Assembly: GCA_007449985.2 (NCBI GenBank)
Contig: VIIQ02000743.1
Location: 124,001-188,000 of the forward strand
Direction of reading: 5' to 3'
DNA length: 64,000 nt
Source of the DNA: Desmodesmus armatus
Taxonomy: Eukaryota > Chlorophyta > Chlorophyceae > Sphaeropleales > Scenedesmaceae
Below are positions 36,201-48,200 of this stretch, piece after piece (position 1 is the first letter of the stretch; each line of letters starts with the position of its first letter). The translations under genes and the position numbers were made by a program. The notes under the pieces are model-generated. The model ran no database searches and was not told the DNA's origin. It was given only the letters and a program-made list of their open reading frames with translations.

Positions 36201-39200
36201 ACAAAGGGGTCCTCTGATGCAGCGATGGCAGCCAGCAGTGCCCGGGCCTTGCGGGGACCTAGCCCCGGCACAAACTGCAGGGGGCCCTGCCGCCAGGGGT
36301 TGGCCACCATGGCGTTGATGTCGACACCAACTTGCGCCACGCCAGTGATGAGCGTCTGTGCATGCGGCAGGAGCAGTGTAGCAGGCAACAAGGGAAAACA
36401 GCTCTACAGTTGGTTCCAGCCAGGGCAATTCCTGCCCTTTTGGGGTTTAGGGTTGTCCTGGTTCCCCGGTCGAGGAGCGGTGCTGGGGCTAAGTAGGATT
36501 GAAGGACCATTCCGGATACAATTCCCTTGCAGTTTGTAATGCTACAGTTCACCCCAGGCTCAGTTCACTTCAAGCAGCCGAAGCATGCGGCAGACACACA
36601 CCACCATGAAGGAAAAATAAGGCTGGCCAACATCTTGCTTGCACACACAGCTCTTGCTCAGGACCTTACTCTGCCGTTCGGCTGCTCTTGTATTACGTGA
36701 TCTGGCCTGAGTGTCATCTTGCCCTCCTCAAACTGCTTTAGCCACTGAGGCAGCAGTTCCTGAGGCAGCCCCCCCCCCCCTCTCCCTCCATACCTTGCCA
36801 CTGCGAGTCAAGGTTAGGTTGGTCTGTCCTTTCCCATCCCCCCTCACCTGCTCCAGCCTTTGTGCCAGGGACCTCCCTGCCTCCCCTCCCTCCCCCAGGC
36901 TCCAGTCTCTGAGCCAGCCCCTTCCTCTGCCCCTCCCTTCTACCTCCAATTTTGGTTGTTAACAAACGTTTGTAGGTCTAAGTAGGCCCTTCCTTCCCTT
37001 CACCCCCTCCCTCTCACCTGCTCCAGCCTCTGTGCCAGTGCTTCCTTAGGCAGCATGTCCTGCAGGTCGTGCATCTTGAGGCTGAGCACACCCTTCTTGG
37101 GCCCACACAGCACAGCAATGATGGCCAGAGGGTCCAGCGCCAGGCGACCAACACCCACAGCCATGCGCACCTGCATACACAAGCACACACAGCCATGCAG
37201 CCAGTGTGCTTACACACAGAAACCTTCCAGAGTTGCACTGAAACCATGGTGAGTTCTGATCTTCATACTCCATACTTCATACTACATGCACAATGATTCA
37301 ACTCAACATCAAGCAATGGCATGCCATAACCATCAACCTCAACCTACAGGAGGCAAAGCCAGGACCCAACAGCCAACCTCACGTGAAGTGGGGGTGAGAA
37401 AGCTTCTCACTTCTATGGACAGCTTTGACTCACTGCGTGAACACTGATTACTCACTTGGAAGGAGTAGTCAGGGAACTCTGCCTTAGCCGCGTCACTGTT
37501 AGCCCATAGCGCAGCCAGCCTGTGGTCGGACCAGTAGACCTCCACCTTCTTGTTCTCAAGGTGTGGCAGCAGCTCGTCCTTGAAGCGGGTACTGAAGACA
37601 GGTGTGCAGCAATGGATGCAGGTTTCAGGGACCAAGCACAAGGACAGCAATATGGACTGCAGGCTAAGACCCAAAGATCAAGAATTGACACCGCGTTCGA
37701 AGTGTGACAATCAACAATTGATACTAAATCCACAATGTCTGGAAGGGCGTGCAATATTAAGCCGTTGCAGAGTCTGCTAAAGCTGTGGAGTCCCAGACTA
37801 TCTGTACTGAGGTGGGCAGGCAGCAGGTCAACGCACGAATGCAAAGCAGTTGTTCTTCTCCACCAACCCTGGCTCAAGTGTAGGCTGCACAGAGGCGCTG
37901 CTTCGACATTGCAACTGCCCACAGCGTGTAGCTGTTGCCTGGGTGTCACTCACTCGCTCTCTGTGTACTGGCTGATCTTCTCCATGTCGTCCTTGATCTG
38001 CTTGCTCTGTGGGGCATTGGTGGCCACCAGGATGGCATTGGGCTTGTGCTCCAGGATCTGCACACACAATCAAACACACATCCAGGTACAGCTTCCCCAA
38101 TCCAAGTGCAACAGGGGTGCTTCACTTCTGCTGCCACTTGGCTTGTTTGCAACACCTGTGCACGCTCATCACATCACCTCCACCTCCACTGATTGCTAAC
38201 CTTATGAGCTGCACTGTGATGTGACTGCACATGCACACAACAAAGTAGCAACCAGCCGTGAACCAACCACCCTGCCCCCACCCTTCCAACATCCGTAACG
38301 CTGCGTAGGGTACTGGGCGACGGAGCATCAATCCTCAGCATCAGCCAAGGCCAGCCAGGCACCCATGAGGTTTGTTTCAATATCATCCTACAAAAGCAAC
38401 ATCAACACCTGAGCACTGCCGTATTATCTCACCTTCTCCCTGATCTTCTGGCTGTCCTTGCTCTTCTTGGGGTCAGCTGCCGGGTCAAACACAGGGCGCT
38501 CCCTGTCAGACGAGCTGTTCACCGTACGCGGCACGTTGCCACTCAGCTGCGCTGCTGTCATCAGGTCCTTCAGGTTGCCTGCAGCAGCACCGCATGGAGT
38601 AGAAGTTGCGATTACGGAGGTTGGCACAATGAAGGGCTGTGGGAGTGGGGCATGCACGCAGTGGCAGCCAGCCACCTGACCAAGAGCCTGTCAGACTGAG
38701 CAATCCCTCCCTGCATGACCATTTCCCGTCGCCCTCCTCTCTTTCCCAGGCCCCTGTCGGGCTTCCAGGCCTGTGCCAGCCCCTCCCGTGCCAACAGCAC
38801 AGCACAGCGCAGTGAGGACAGAGGACAGAGTACAACCCTCAACAATAAACAGCGAGCTGAGTGCTCAAAAGGTGCGTACCACCTAGCGTATCCCTGCCAA
38901 TCACTCCAGGTTCCTGGGCAAAAAACGTCCCATCAAGCCTGCCATTCAATCCGAACGTCAAGCTCCCCACGCACCATGTCCGTCCAGCTGCACAATGGTG
39001 GTAGGACCATCACCCTGGCCGCCTGCGCCCCACACCACCGCCATGAAGCGGGGTGTCTCAATCGCCACAGGCTCCTGGCTGTCCTCCTCAGCATCAACAG
39101 ACACCTCCGTGATCCTCACTGGCGGCTGGGACACAAACTTCCAGAACCTGCAGACAGCCAAAAAGGAAACATTTCCCACAGAGGCTTCAGCGTGTCTGGT

Positions 39201-42200
39201 GTTTGGGCACACGGGTTGGCGCAGGGGCTACAAAGAGAAGTGAATTTGCTGCTGCAAGGTGTGTGCCCGGATGCCCTGCACTATGCAATCAGTGGGCACG
39301 GGCGTGACCAAGCAGCCCATGTGGCATGCAACAACTACTTGCGCGGCAACTGCAACAACAACACATGCGCAGCGTGTTCTGTTTTCCTGGCAGGCCCACA
39401 AAACATGGCAGATACAACGCCCCCCTTGCCCCCAGCAGCATGTCTGAGTCCCCCTCTGCCCCCGGCGACTGCAGCATGGCTGCCTTGGACCCCCCCAGCA
39501 GCGTGTCAGGTCACTCACGCATCCTGCACTTGAGTGATGGTGGTCTCAATGGCTTGCTCCGTCAAGTGCATGCGAAGCTCCTGGAGCACAAGCAAGGGAG
39601 GGGAGGGGGGGGGGGCAGCAAAAGCACACACAATCAGAGCGTTATGTGAATACTTACGATGTGTTCTGCGGTTCAGCTGCTTGTATGTATCTGTATTTGC
39701 AGTACTGCCTCCACACAACACTCCTCCCCGGCACCGCACATCCGTCTCAGCACAGCCTCATGACTCTGTGCGATGCAAACCAACGACGACAGACTGCTCA
39801 GCAGTTGCAGGCTGCAACCCCTAATCAAGGCGTGATGCACGTGCTGGCCATCGTTAGGCACCCAGTGCGGGTGTGACACCACTTGTAAACAAGTAATTAT
39901 TCAAAGACTGCACCACAGCCACAGCATGCAGCAACTGAACAATGCACCGGCATACACCCACATCCTACCTTGTCATCATGACATGTACCTGTTGGATGCA
40001 ACTCATAGGCTGACACACATGTCCCAAGATCAAAACTTTCAAGATCGGCCTCACCTGCAGCAGCGCTGGCACGATCTTTTCGCGCACAGCATAATCCACG
40101 ACCTTGCTGCGCCAGGCGTTCCACTCCTTGGCGGCATCTCCCACATTGTCCGACAGGTAGCAGCCCTCCAGCATCTCCACAGGGTCCTGAACAGTTTCAA
40201 CAAAAAAATTGCATACAATTCACAACAGGTTGCTGTGAGCCACAGCTAGTGTACGACACTTGGGGTCTTAGAGATTCTCAGTCTCTAAGACCCAAAACGG
40301 CTCTCAGCGCACCATACATGTGTGTTTGTGGTCGGTGTGTGCCTGTGTGGAGGTAGGCGTGTCTTGCCACACACAGGGTGCATGGAGAGGATACAGGGTG
40401 TCACCGAGCAGTCGCAAGGATACGTGGCAGACTCATGTGGGATCCTAGTTGGACAAGGCTTCAACATGTGTGTAACGGCCACAGTACGCCACAGAGCGAT
40501 AAGGGCAAGCCTTACAGAAGCCAATCGTATAACAAACACACAATCTCTGCCCTGCCTGGCCCACCTTGTCCCTCTTGAACTCCACCTCCACCTTGATCAG
40601 CCCAGCCTTCTCTGCCGCTAGGATGCGCAGCCACGTGTCATGGCCCTCAAAGGTGTCAACCTGTTGTCAACGCACAAGACACACAGAGGCACAAACCAAG
40701 CCCGTTGCAGCAAGTTGTCTGGACAATCTTCGATATCAACCTGCCGACGCATGGGACACACAGGCATGCACCAGACTAGATGCAGCAGATGTCTGAGCAA
40801 TCATTGTCCATTCCCCGCAACGGGTCGCAGTGTGGTTTGTGGGGACAATTACCATGGGGGCATCTGCATGCTGAGGGAACCACCACTGGCCAGGTCAGGC
40901 AACTGAGCCCCCAGCAGCCATACGAATGGCTGCGATGCGCACCCAGGGCTGCCAACCTGACACCAACCACTTGCACGTACTCTGTGCAGTGCCCACCACC
41001 CCGCACAGGCAGCCCCAAGCACGTTGCAAACACCACCACCATAGGCCAACAAAGCGTGGTGCCAAGCAAACAAACACGGTGTGGTGGTGTTGGTGGTGGT
41101 GGGGTGATGCATGTGGTACATGACAAGGCACGGTTGTACTGTAGTTTAGTAGTTTGTAGTGATCACAGCGCTCACCGGCTTTTCGTGCAGGTGCTTGGTG
41201 ATGCCGTAGGGGTGGAAGGGGTCCAGCACATCATTGCCAGCAGGGGTGGGCTTGGTGCTCACAGTGGCAGCACTGCAAGGAGGCAGAACGTGAATCAGCA
41301 TGCAAACCCCGATTGAGGCCGGTGGTGCAAACCCCAACTGAGGCAATGCAATTGAGATGTCGTGCGACGGTTTGATAGTAGCCCGCACCCTCCCCCCAAA
41401 AGTAACACAAGTACAGCCAAGCGGCGCTGCACACTTGTGGTGCCCCACCCGCCTGCCTAGCATTAGGGTCAAGCCGGCTATTGAAGTAGGCAATCAGGGA
41501 CAAAGTGTGTACAGCGGCTACTGCTGCCAGAGACTTGCCAAGCGCACAGTGCAGCACATACAAAAGAACCAAGTTGGGGCGTACATGCATGTGCATGCGC
41601 CTTTGGCTCCCTTATGGCTGCGCACTCCATCCCCACATACTGCAATGAAGCACTGTGGGACATTGCACCACACACACGTAATGCACTGTGGGGAATTGCA
41701 CCGCACATCGCTGGCAGCTCACTGCATAAAAGCACTGCACTGAAACCAGCAATAGCCTTGAAGGTGAACCCAGGTGGGACAAACCTGAACAGGAACTTGC
41801 GCACGAGCGACCTAAGGATGGGCTCGGCCGCGAGGTCTGTGGCCAGGATCTCCCGCATTGCACGCAGGAACCCGCTGGGGTTGCTGATGTCCTGGTAGCG
41901 GGGCTGCTCTCCAGGCTCATCCAAGCCCATGGCACGGATCTGCAGCATGGGGCACGAGTGACAAACATGAGGTTGGCATGTTGGTTGTGTCAGAGGAGAC
42001 ACACAATGATGGCGCGCCAGCAGCTGGGGGCAGGAGGCATCAAAGGTGTGAGAGAGGGTGAGGCGGCACAGAGCAATGGGGTGGAGGGTGGAGCAGCACC
42101 ATGGGTATGTGGTCGGCTGACGAAGCACAAAGACATCGACCCAGTGAGATGAAGAGGCGGCCATCCTTGAATGGAATTCGAGAGTAGAACGGCGAATCGA

Positions 42201-45200
42201 ATGCATCGCACAGAAAGTGTATGCCAGGCGCTCGCTTGCTCAGATCCAAACCCTAGCCAGCACAGCCTTGCACATCAGGCCCCCCTCACCTCCTCTTCCG
42301 CCCACTCCTCAGGTGGGGAGTCAGGGTCTGCTGGCATATGCTCTGCCTGCAGCTTCTGGACGTTCTCACTGCAATGCAGGCACAGCATCAAAGCAGCGCC
42401 ATGTACACAGCCAACACGCTTGAAACCAGGCATCTCTGGTGTGCAAGTGACGATGACAACCACAGACTTGTGCAGCTGGCATGTTTTGCTCTTCCGTTGC
42501 TCCAGGAACCAGCATCCCACCGCCTCCATGCCTGTTTTTGTAGTAAGTGCGCAGCTGTTGCAGCACGCTTGCGTGCAGCACACAGCAACCAGCAACATGC
42601 CTGGACGCCCTCTCCCCCACCCCACACGCAAGTAAGGGGGGCCCGCCCTGCTCACGCCTGGCGTTGCGCACGTTGACACCAATGCCAGCTCATTTGACAC
42701 AACGTTTGGCAACAGAAGTATTTGAGATGGAGGCCTCCTCAGCTCCCGCACACCACGCACCTGAATGCCACCATGGGGAGGAAGATCTTCTGCGCCTCTG
42801 CCCCCAGGCCGCGCTGCAGGTACCGCTTGAGTACGTTGGCGCGCCCAGGACGCTTCAGCATCTTGCGCCCACCAGCCTCGGCCTCATTCCCGCCATCGCC
42901 ATTCAGTGTGAGAGCCTCCAGCACACTCTGCATGTGTGTGTTTGTGGGGGGGGGGAGGGGGTGTTGTGAGTGCATGCTTTCATCAGGTGGGCTTCACACA
43001 CCTGATGAACTGGGGTGGGCCGCAAGGGGTACACACATACATGCAATGAGCAGCATGCTGGCCTGCACGGGCCGGCGCAGCACGATGGTCATGAACAGCG
43101 GACAGTTGTGTGTGCGTGCAGTGCGTGGCCTGCATGCTCGTGGAGAAACTGGTCCGAGGGCACGAGGCAAGGCGATTACTCATGTACGGCACACGGTTGA
43201 CTGTCAGAAAGATGCATTGCTTTCTCGCAATCCCTGTGCCGAGCCACATGACACAAACATGTGCGTCTGGAAACCCGATGTGTGTGTAGTCTCAAAGCCT
43301 TGAACAGGACGTACCGCCATCTCCACCACGTGCCGGAACTTGACATCCACGTCGTCCATGTCTGCTGCTGTGGGCACACCCTGCTGCAGCATGTTGTAGC
43401 ACACCGTGATGCCATCACGCTCAGCGTCCTGCGCTGAGCGGTCGTACACCTGCACACACGCACAGGACACACAACCCCCAAAGCTGACTGTCTCAGACTG
43501 CACAGGTGGGAGGATGTGCTGAAGTGTGGCTCTCAATTTCAACATACACGCACACAGTGCTGTTAGATATGCACACAGTATGTCTGGTTGAAACGACTTC
43601 GGCTGAAGGACCATGCTGTATTTGGCGAGGCACTCCTTGACACAGACTCCAAAGCAGTACAAGCAGTGAAGCAAGCCCATGGCAGCAACAATTGCGCTGC
43701 CAAACAGGTTTCCAGCTACCTGAAACAGCCCCGGCTCTCTGCCAATACATGATGGCACTCGGTGCAGCATTGGGGCTGTGACTGCTGGGCACCTACACAA
43801 GATGATGCCCAGTGCAGCATTGGCTGTGCGCACTGAGCACATGCGTACCTTGAGGTAGGAGTCCATGCGCTGCTGCCTGCGTTTGTGCATGTCAAAGTAC
43901 CGCACCGCGCAGTTGAACACAGCCCACAGCACGTCCCAGCGCCGGATGCGCCGGTGCTTTGCCTGTGCAGCACAACGGCAGGTGCAAAGTCACACAATGG
44001 CAGCCAGTGTCTTAGCTTCAGGGTGTGGAGAGCTCATGCATTTATGTCGCCAGTCTGCAAAAGCCAAAGCAGAGTGCTCCGATTCATGATCGCAGCGAAT
44101 TCGGCCCATGTGTTGGCCGAATACATGCAAATTGCAGCACCATTGACCAATTCAACGATGACATGGTGGATGATTAATCCACGCCAGACAGCCCCATCTT
44201 TATAAGACAGACCTCAGATCTGTCTTCTCAGCCTGCGGCCACCCACCTGCATGGTGCCCCGCGGGTAGCGCACATCCACCTGGGGCATGAATGATGCGTC
44301 CTGCGCTGACGTCTTGTCGTTGCCCGTGGTCAGAGGGGTGTCATCGTATCGCAGCGCCAGCAGGTCCCCAACTTCCTCCTTGCGGAACATTGCCTGTGAT
44401 CAGGCAAATAGACAGAATCAGGCATAAGTGGTGGCAGTACGGATAGTGTAGCAACACCTGGGCAAGGGATGTTACGTGAAGGTCCACAACATAGCCACAG
44501 TACAGGAGCTCAGGGGATGGATGCGAGGTGGGGTCGGAGTCAACGTGAAGTGAACACTGAACGCCAAGTCCACGTAGTACGAAGACGGTGGGCTGGCAAG
44601 CAACACAGTAGAACTTTGTCCTGCAAATCAAAGCAACTGTGTGACCTACATGCTTTCCTGGCTCCGGTTGGAGACCGATATATGCCAATCCTCATCCCCG
44701 CACCTCACAATATCATGCGTCCCAGCCAACATTACCAAGCCCTAAATCCCCTGCGTGCCAGCACCCCGCGTCTCTCGAGAGCCGCCCAGCTCACCACCAC
44801 TGGCACCTCCTCGCCACGCTCGAAGATGTCAGTCAGCACAGCCAGCACGTTTTGCCGCAGCTGTTCCTGCGTGCCGCCATCCATGCGCCACTTCTCCCGC
44901 AGGACATCTGTGCGCATGGAGGGTGGCAGGTGGGGGTCATACCTGTCTGACCGCTCAGCCAGCACAGCCCTGCAGACAGGAACAATGGCAGGAGTGTGTT
45001 GCTCACTGCTCAAGCAGACATGACCAATAAGAAGAGTACAACGCACTCAAACAGGCAGGACCGATCGCGAAGGTTGCACGGCGCTCAAGCAGACAGGGCC
45101 AATTCGCATAACGCTACACAGCGCTCCAGCAGCCACTTTATGCGCAGCAACACGACAACACGCGAGTGCGAAATCCAGCACATTCTAAAGCTGAGGGAGC

Positions 45201-48200
45201 ACTGATTTAGAAACCAACAGAAACAACAGTGCCCAGTCGCAGCACAAAATTTGGCCAAATTTCAACACACAAACCAGCTGATGCAGTGAACGACATGCTG
45301 GAAGCAATGTAGAGAAAGTGAGAAGGTGTGAAATTGCAACGCAACATAAAAGGGGGGTGAGCCTCCACACCTGTTGTTGCGCAGGTCCAGCCAGTTGGCT
45401 CGGCTCTCAGTGTCCAGTTTGTCTGCCCCACTGAGTGCCCATGCAGGCCAGAACTGCTCCTTCTCCTCAGGGTACTGCAGGTTTGGTAGGTGGCACTTGC
45501 CGGTGATCTCCAGCACTCCATCCTCTACACAGTCCCGAGCCTGAGGAAGGGTTTGGCCACACAATCAAGGGTAGAGTTAGGGAATCAACAAATCAGGAGG
45601 AGTCTAAGCGCATTGCGATAGCCAGCACAGACCAAGGTGTCTGGGCATCATGATGCCTGCCTGTTTACCGCAGTTGAGGCGGCTGGAGCAACAGTGTATG
45701 CCTGTCTGCATGTAGTGGACATGCAGCAGTAACAGCTGCCAGATGTCCAAGACAGTTGGGGTGTGTTGTGCAGGTCACGCAAGGCAGCGTCCACCTGCGT
45801 ACCCACCTTGCTGCGTTGGCTGCGCTGGCCGAACAGGTGCTCCACCACGTACTTGGCAGCCTCGTTGAGGAGCTGGCCGCGCTCGCCCTCTCCAAGGCCC
45901 TGCACACAGCACACCACCGACGCTTGCGATATGAGGCCAAGTTTTGTGTCTTGTCCTTATGGATGTGTGAGGCAGAGTTCGATTCAACCAAGGTAGCCAT
46001 GTCACTAAGGTCAGCAGGCCATGAATTTAGGCAGTGCGTGCTGCATGAACCACAGACAGCATGCGCCAGAGTCATAGGCTGCATGGCTAAGCAACAAAGC
46101 GACCAGAGCAGCTGCCATTGCGACCTCAGGGCGCCTGCTGCCCGGTCTGGTCCCTCCCCGCTGGCATGGTGCCAGCCCACCATGTGTGTCATCCACTGAT
46201 GTCCGCCTGGCTGGGCACTGCCTAGTTCGGGCCATGCAAGTGCTCACAAGTTAGTGCAGTATAGGTGTGGAAGGAATGGTTCCAAGCAAGTGCGGAGCTA
46301 GCGTTCAACCGGCTGTGGTGGGCGTTACGAACCTCGCAACGCAAAGGACACAAGTTGCCTTACTTACCTCCAGCACACTTTTGCCCAGCAGCTGCAACCG
46401 CTCTGGCAGGTCAGTAGCCCGGATGGTGTGGTCATGGGGCCGCAGGAAATGGCTGTCCACCAGCTCTGGGTCCACCTGCGGGATACCAAGGCGTTGCATC
46501 AGGCTAAGCATGCACAACAGGCTGCGCAAGCACAATAGGCTGCACAAGCAGCTACGCTGCAACTTAGCCCAGCCAAGATACGCAACCAGGACGGGAAGAG
46601 CTGTGCCAGCTGACTGCGCCCTTCCAACAAGCCTGCAGGGCGTGCCCACACAGTTCAGAGCACCAGCTGACCACTGGAACGACTCTTCACACAAGCGCCT
46701 GTCAATCTGCTCTGTCGAGGCGCTCCAATGAATGCCAAGCAGTGCGCATACGCGCAAGCGTGTCGCTGGCTACGACCTGAGCATAGGCTGGAGCAAGTGC
46801 CTGTATGAGATACATGCCCCTGCCTGACGACCGACGGGTGCACAGCAAAGAAGGCTGATGAAGCAAGCTGACACCGACCACAGCGCCCCTGCAGGAGAAT
46901 CCAAGTCCAGCCAGGCTGACTTACGTGTTGCAGCAGCCGCTGCTGCTTCTTGGCCGCCGCTTTCTCCTGCCGCTCCAGCCGCCGCCGCTCCGCCTCCTGC
47001 TCATCCTGATCAAACTCCTCCTCAGGGATCTGCAGGCAGCCGCGTGAGTGCAAGTGCGGCAACGGAGCTTGAGTGCACGCACGGCCATGGAAATGGAGCT
47101 CGTTCCACAACAAGTCGGTGGCAATCTGTCGCTGACACCTGTGCACCCGGCTGTATGTCAGGTGGTCAGGGCACAGGTGCAGCTTGAACGTCCCTTCAGA
47201 AGGTGTGTGACCACACATTTTATCAACCGGTACTCTGACTGTCTACAGGACGGCAGTGGCTGGAGCGTCTTGATGTTGACAAAAAGAACAGCAGCAGCTG
47301 TGACAGACAGGGGCGGTAAGCTCACCTCCTCTTCTTCCTCCGGCTGCTCCTCCTCCTCAGATATGTCACCATAGATCCGATGGCTGGCGTGCAGGTCAAG
47401 CAGCTCACCAAAGTTGCCAAACATACGGTTAGCATTCTGCGGGATCACAACACAGCACGGCAAGGCACAGCGCAGCACGGCACATGCATCAACACACAGT
47501 AGCTGCACATCCTGCCACATAACGGCGCATCACAATTGGCTGCCCATGCTGCAAGGCAACAGCCACATACACAGTGCTTTTGCTGCTGCTGCGGCGGCGG
47601 CAAACATTGCTGGATATCATCGTGTCTGAAACAAAACCCAAAACCCCAAAAACTCAGAGCGCTTGCCTGCACAGCCTCTGTGCTGAGCCCCTGCTCCAGA
47701 GCCATCTTTGCATCCCTGCGCTCCCGCCGTCTGTCTACGGTCTCATTGCCCACGATGAAGTCACCCATCTCATCACTGCAGGACAGCACCAGCCGGCAGC
47801 AGGGACAGAATGACAATGGATTTGTTGCTGGACCTTGTAAGTGACACATCCTGAAGCGTGCGCCGGCAGCCTGTCAGAAAGGAGTGCGGAAAGGGCGGCA
47901 CTGACCAGACCACCAGCCGACATGACGCTACCCTGGGAATCCGTGCCATGGCAGTCATTAACCCCCTAGAGTCAGTTCTGGCTACACTGTACCATCAGCA
48001 TGGGGCCCTCCACCCCTTACCTGCACTTGTGCAAGATCCTGGCCCCCCTCCCTCCCTCAATAGACAACTGCTTGCTCACCTGGCGTCGTCTGCAAAGTGT
48101 TCGTCGTCAAAGCGGTTGCGCCGGTCCTCGCGAGCAGCAGCCCTGTCCCTGTCGGCCCCTCCCTCCGGACCCAGGTCAGCCAGCTCATCCTCAAGGTCTG

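Noticed and set aside
36711..36965. Possible exon between SPT6 exons 26 and 27
   Set aside because: Exons 26 and 27 join in phase (RLEQ then TLITGVAQVGVDIN). The open stretch is polypyrimidine plus a duplicated donor.
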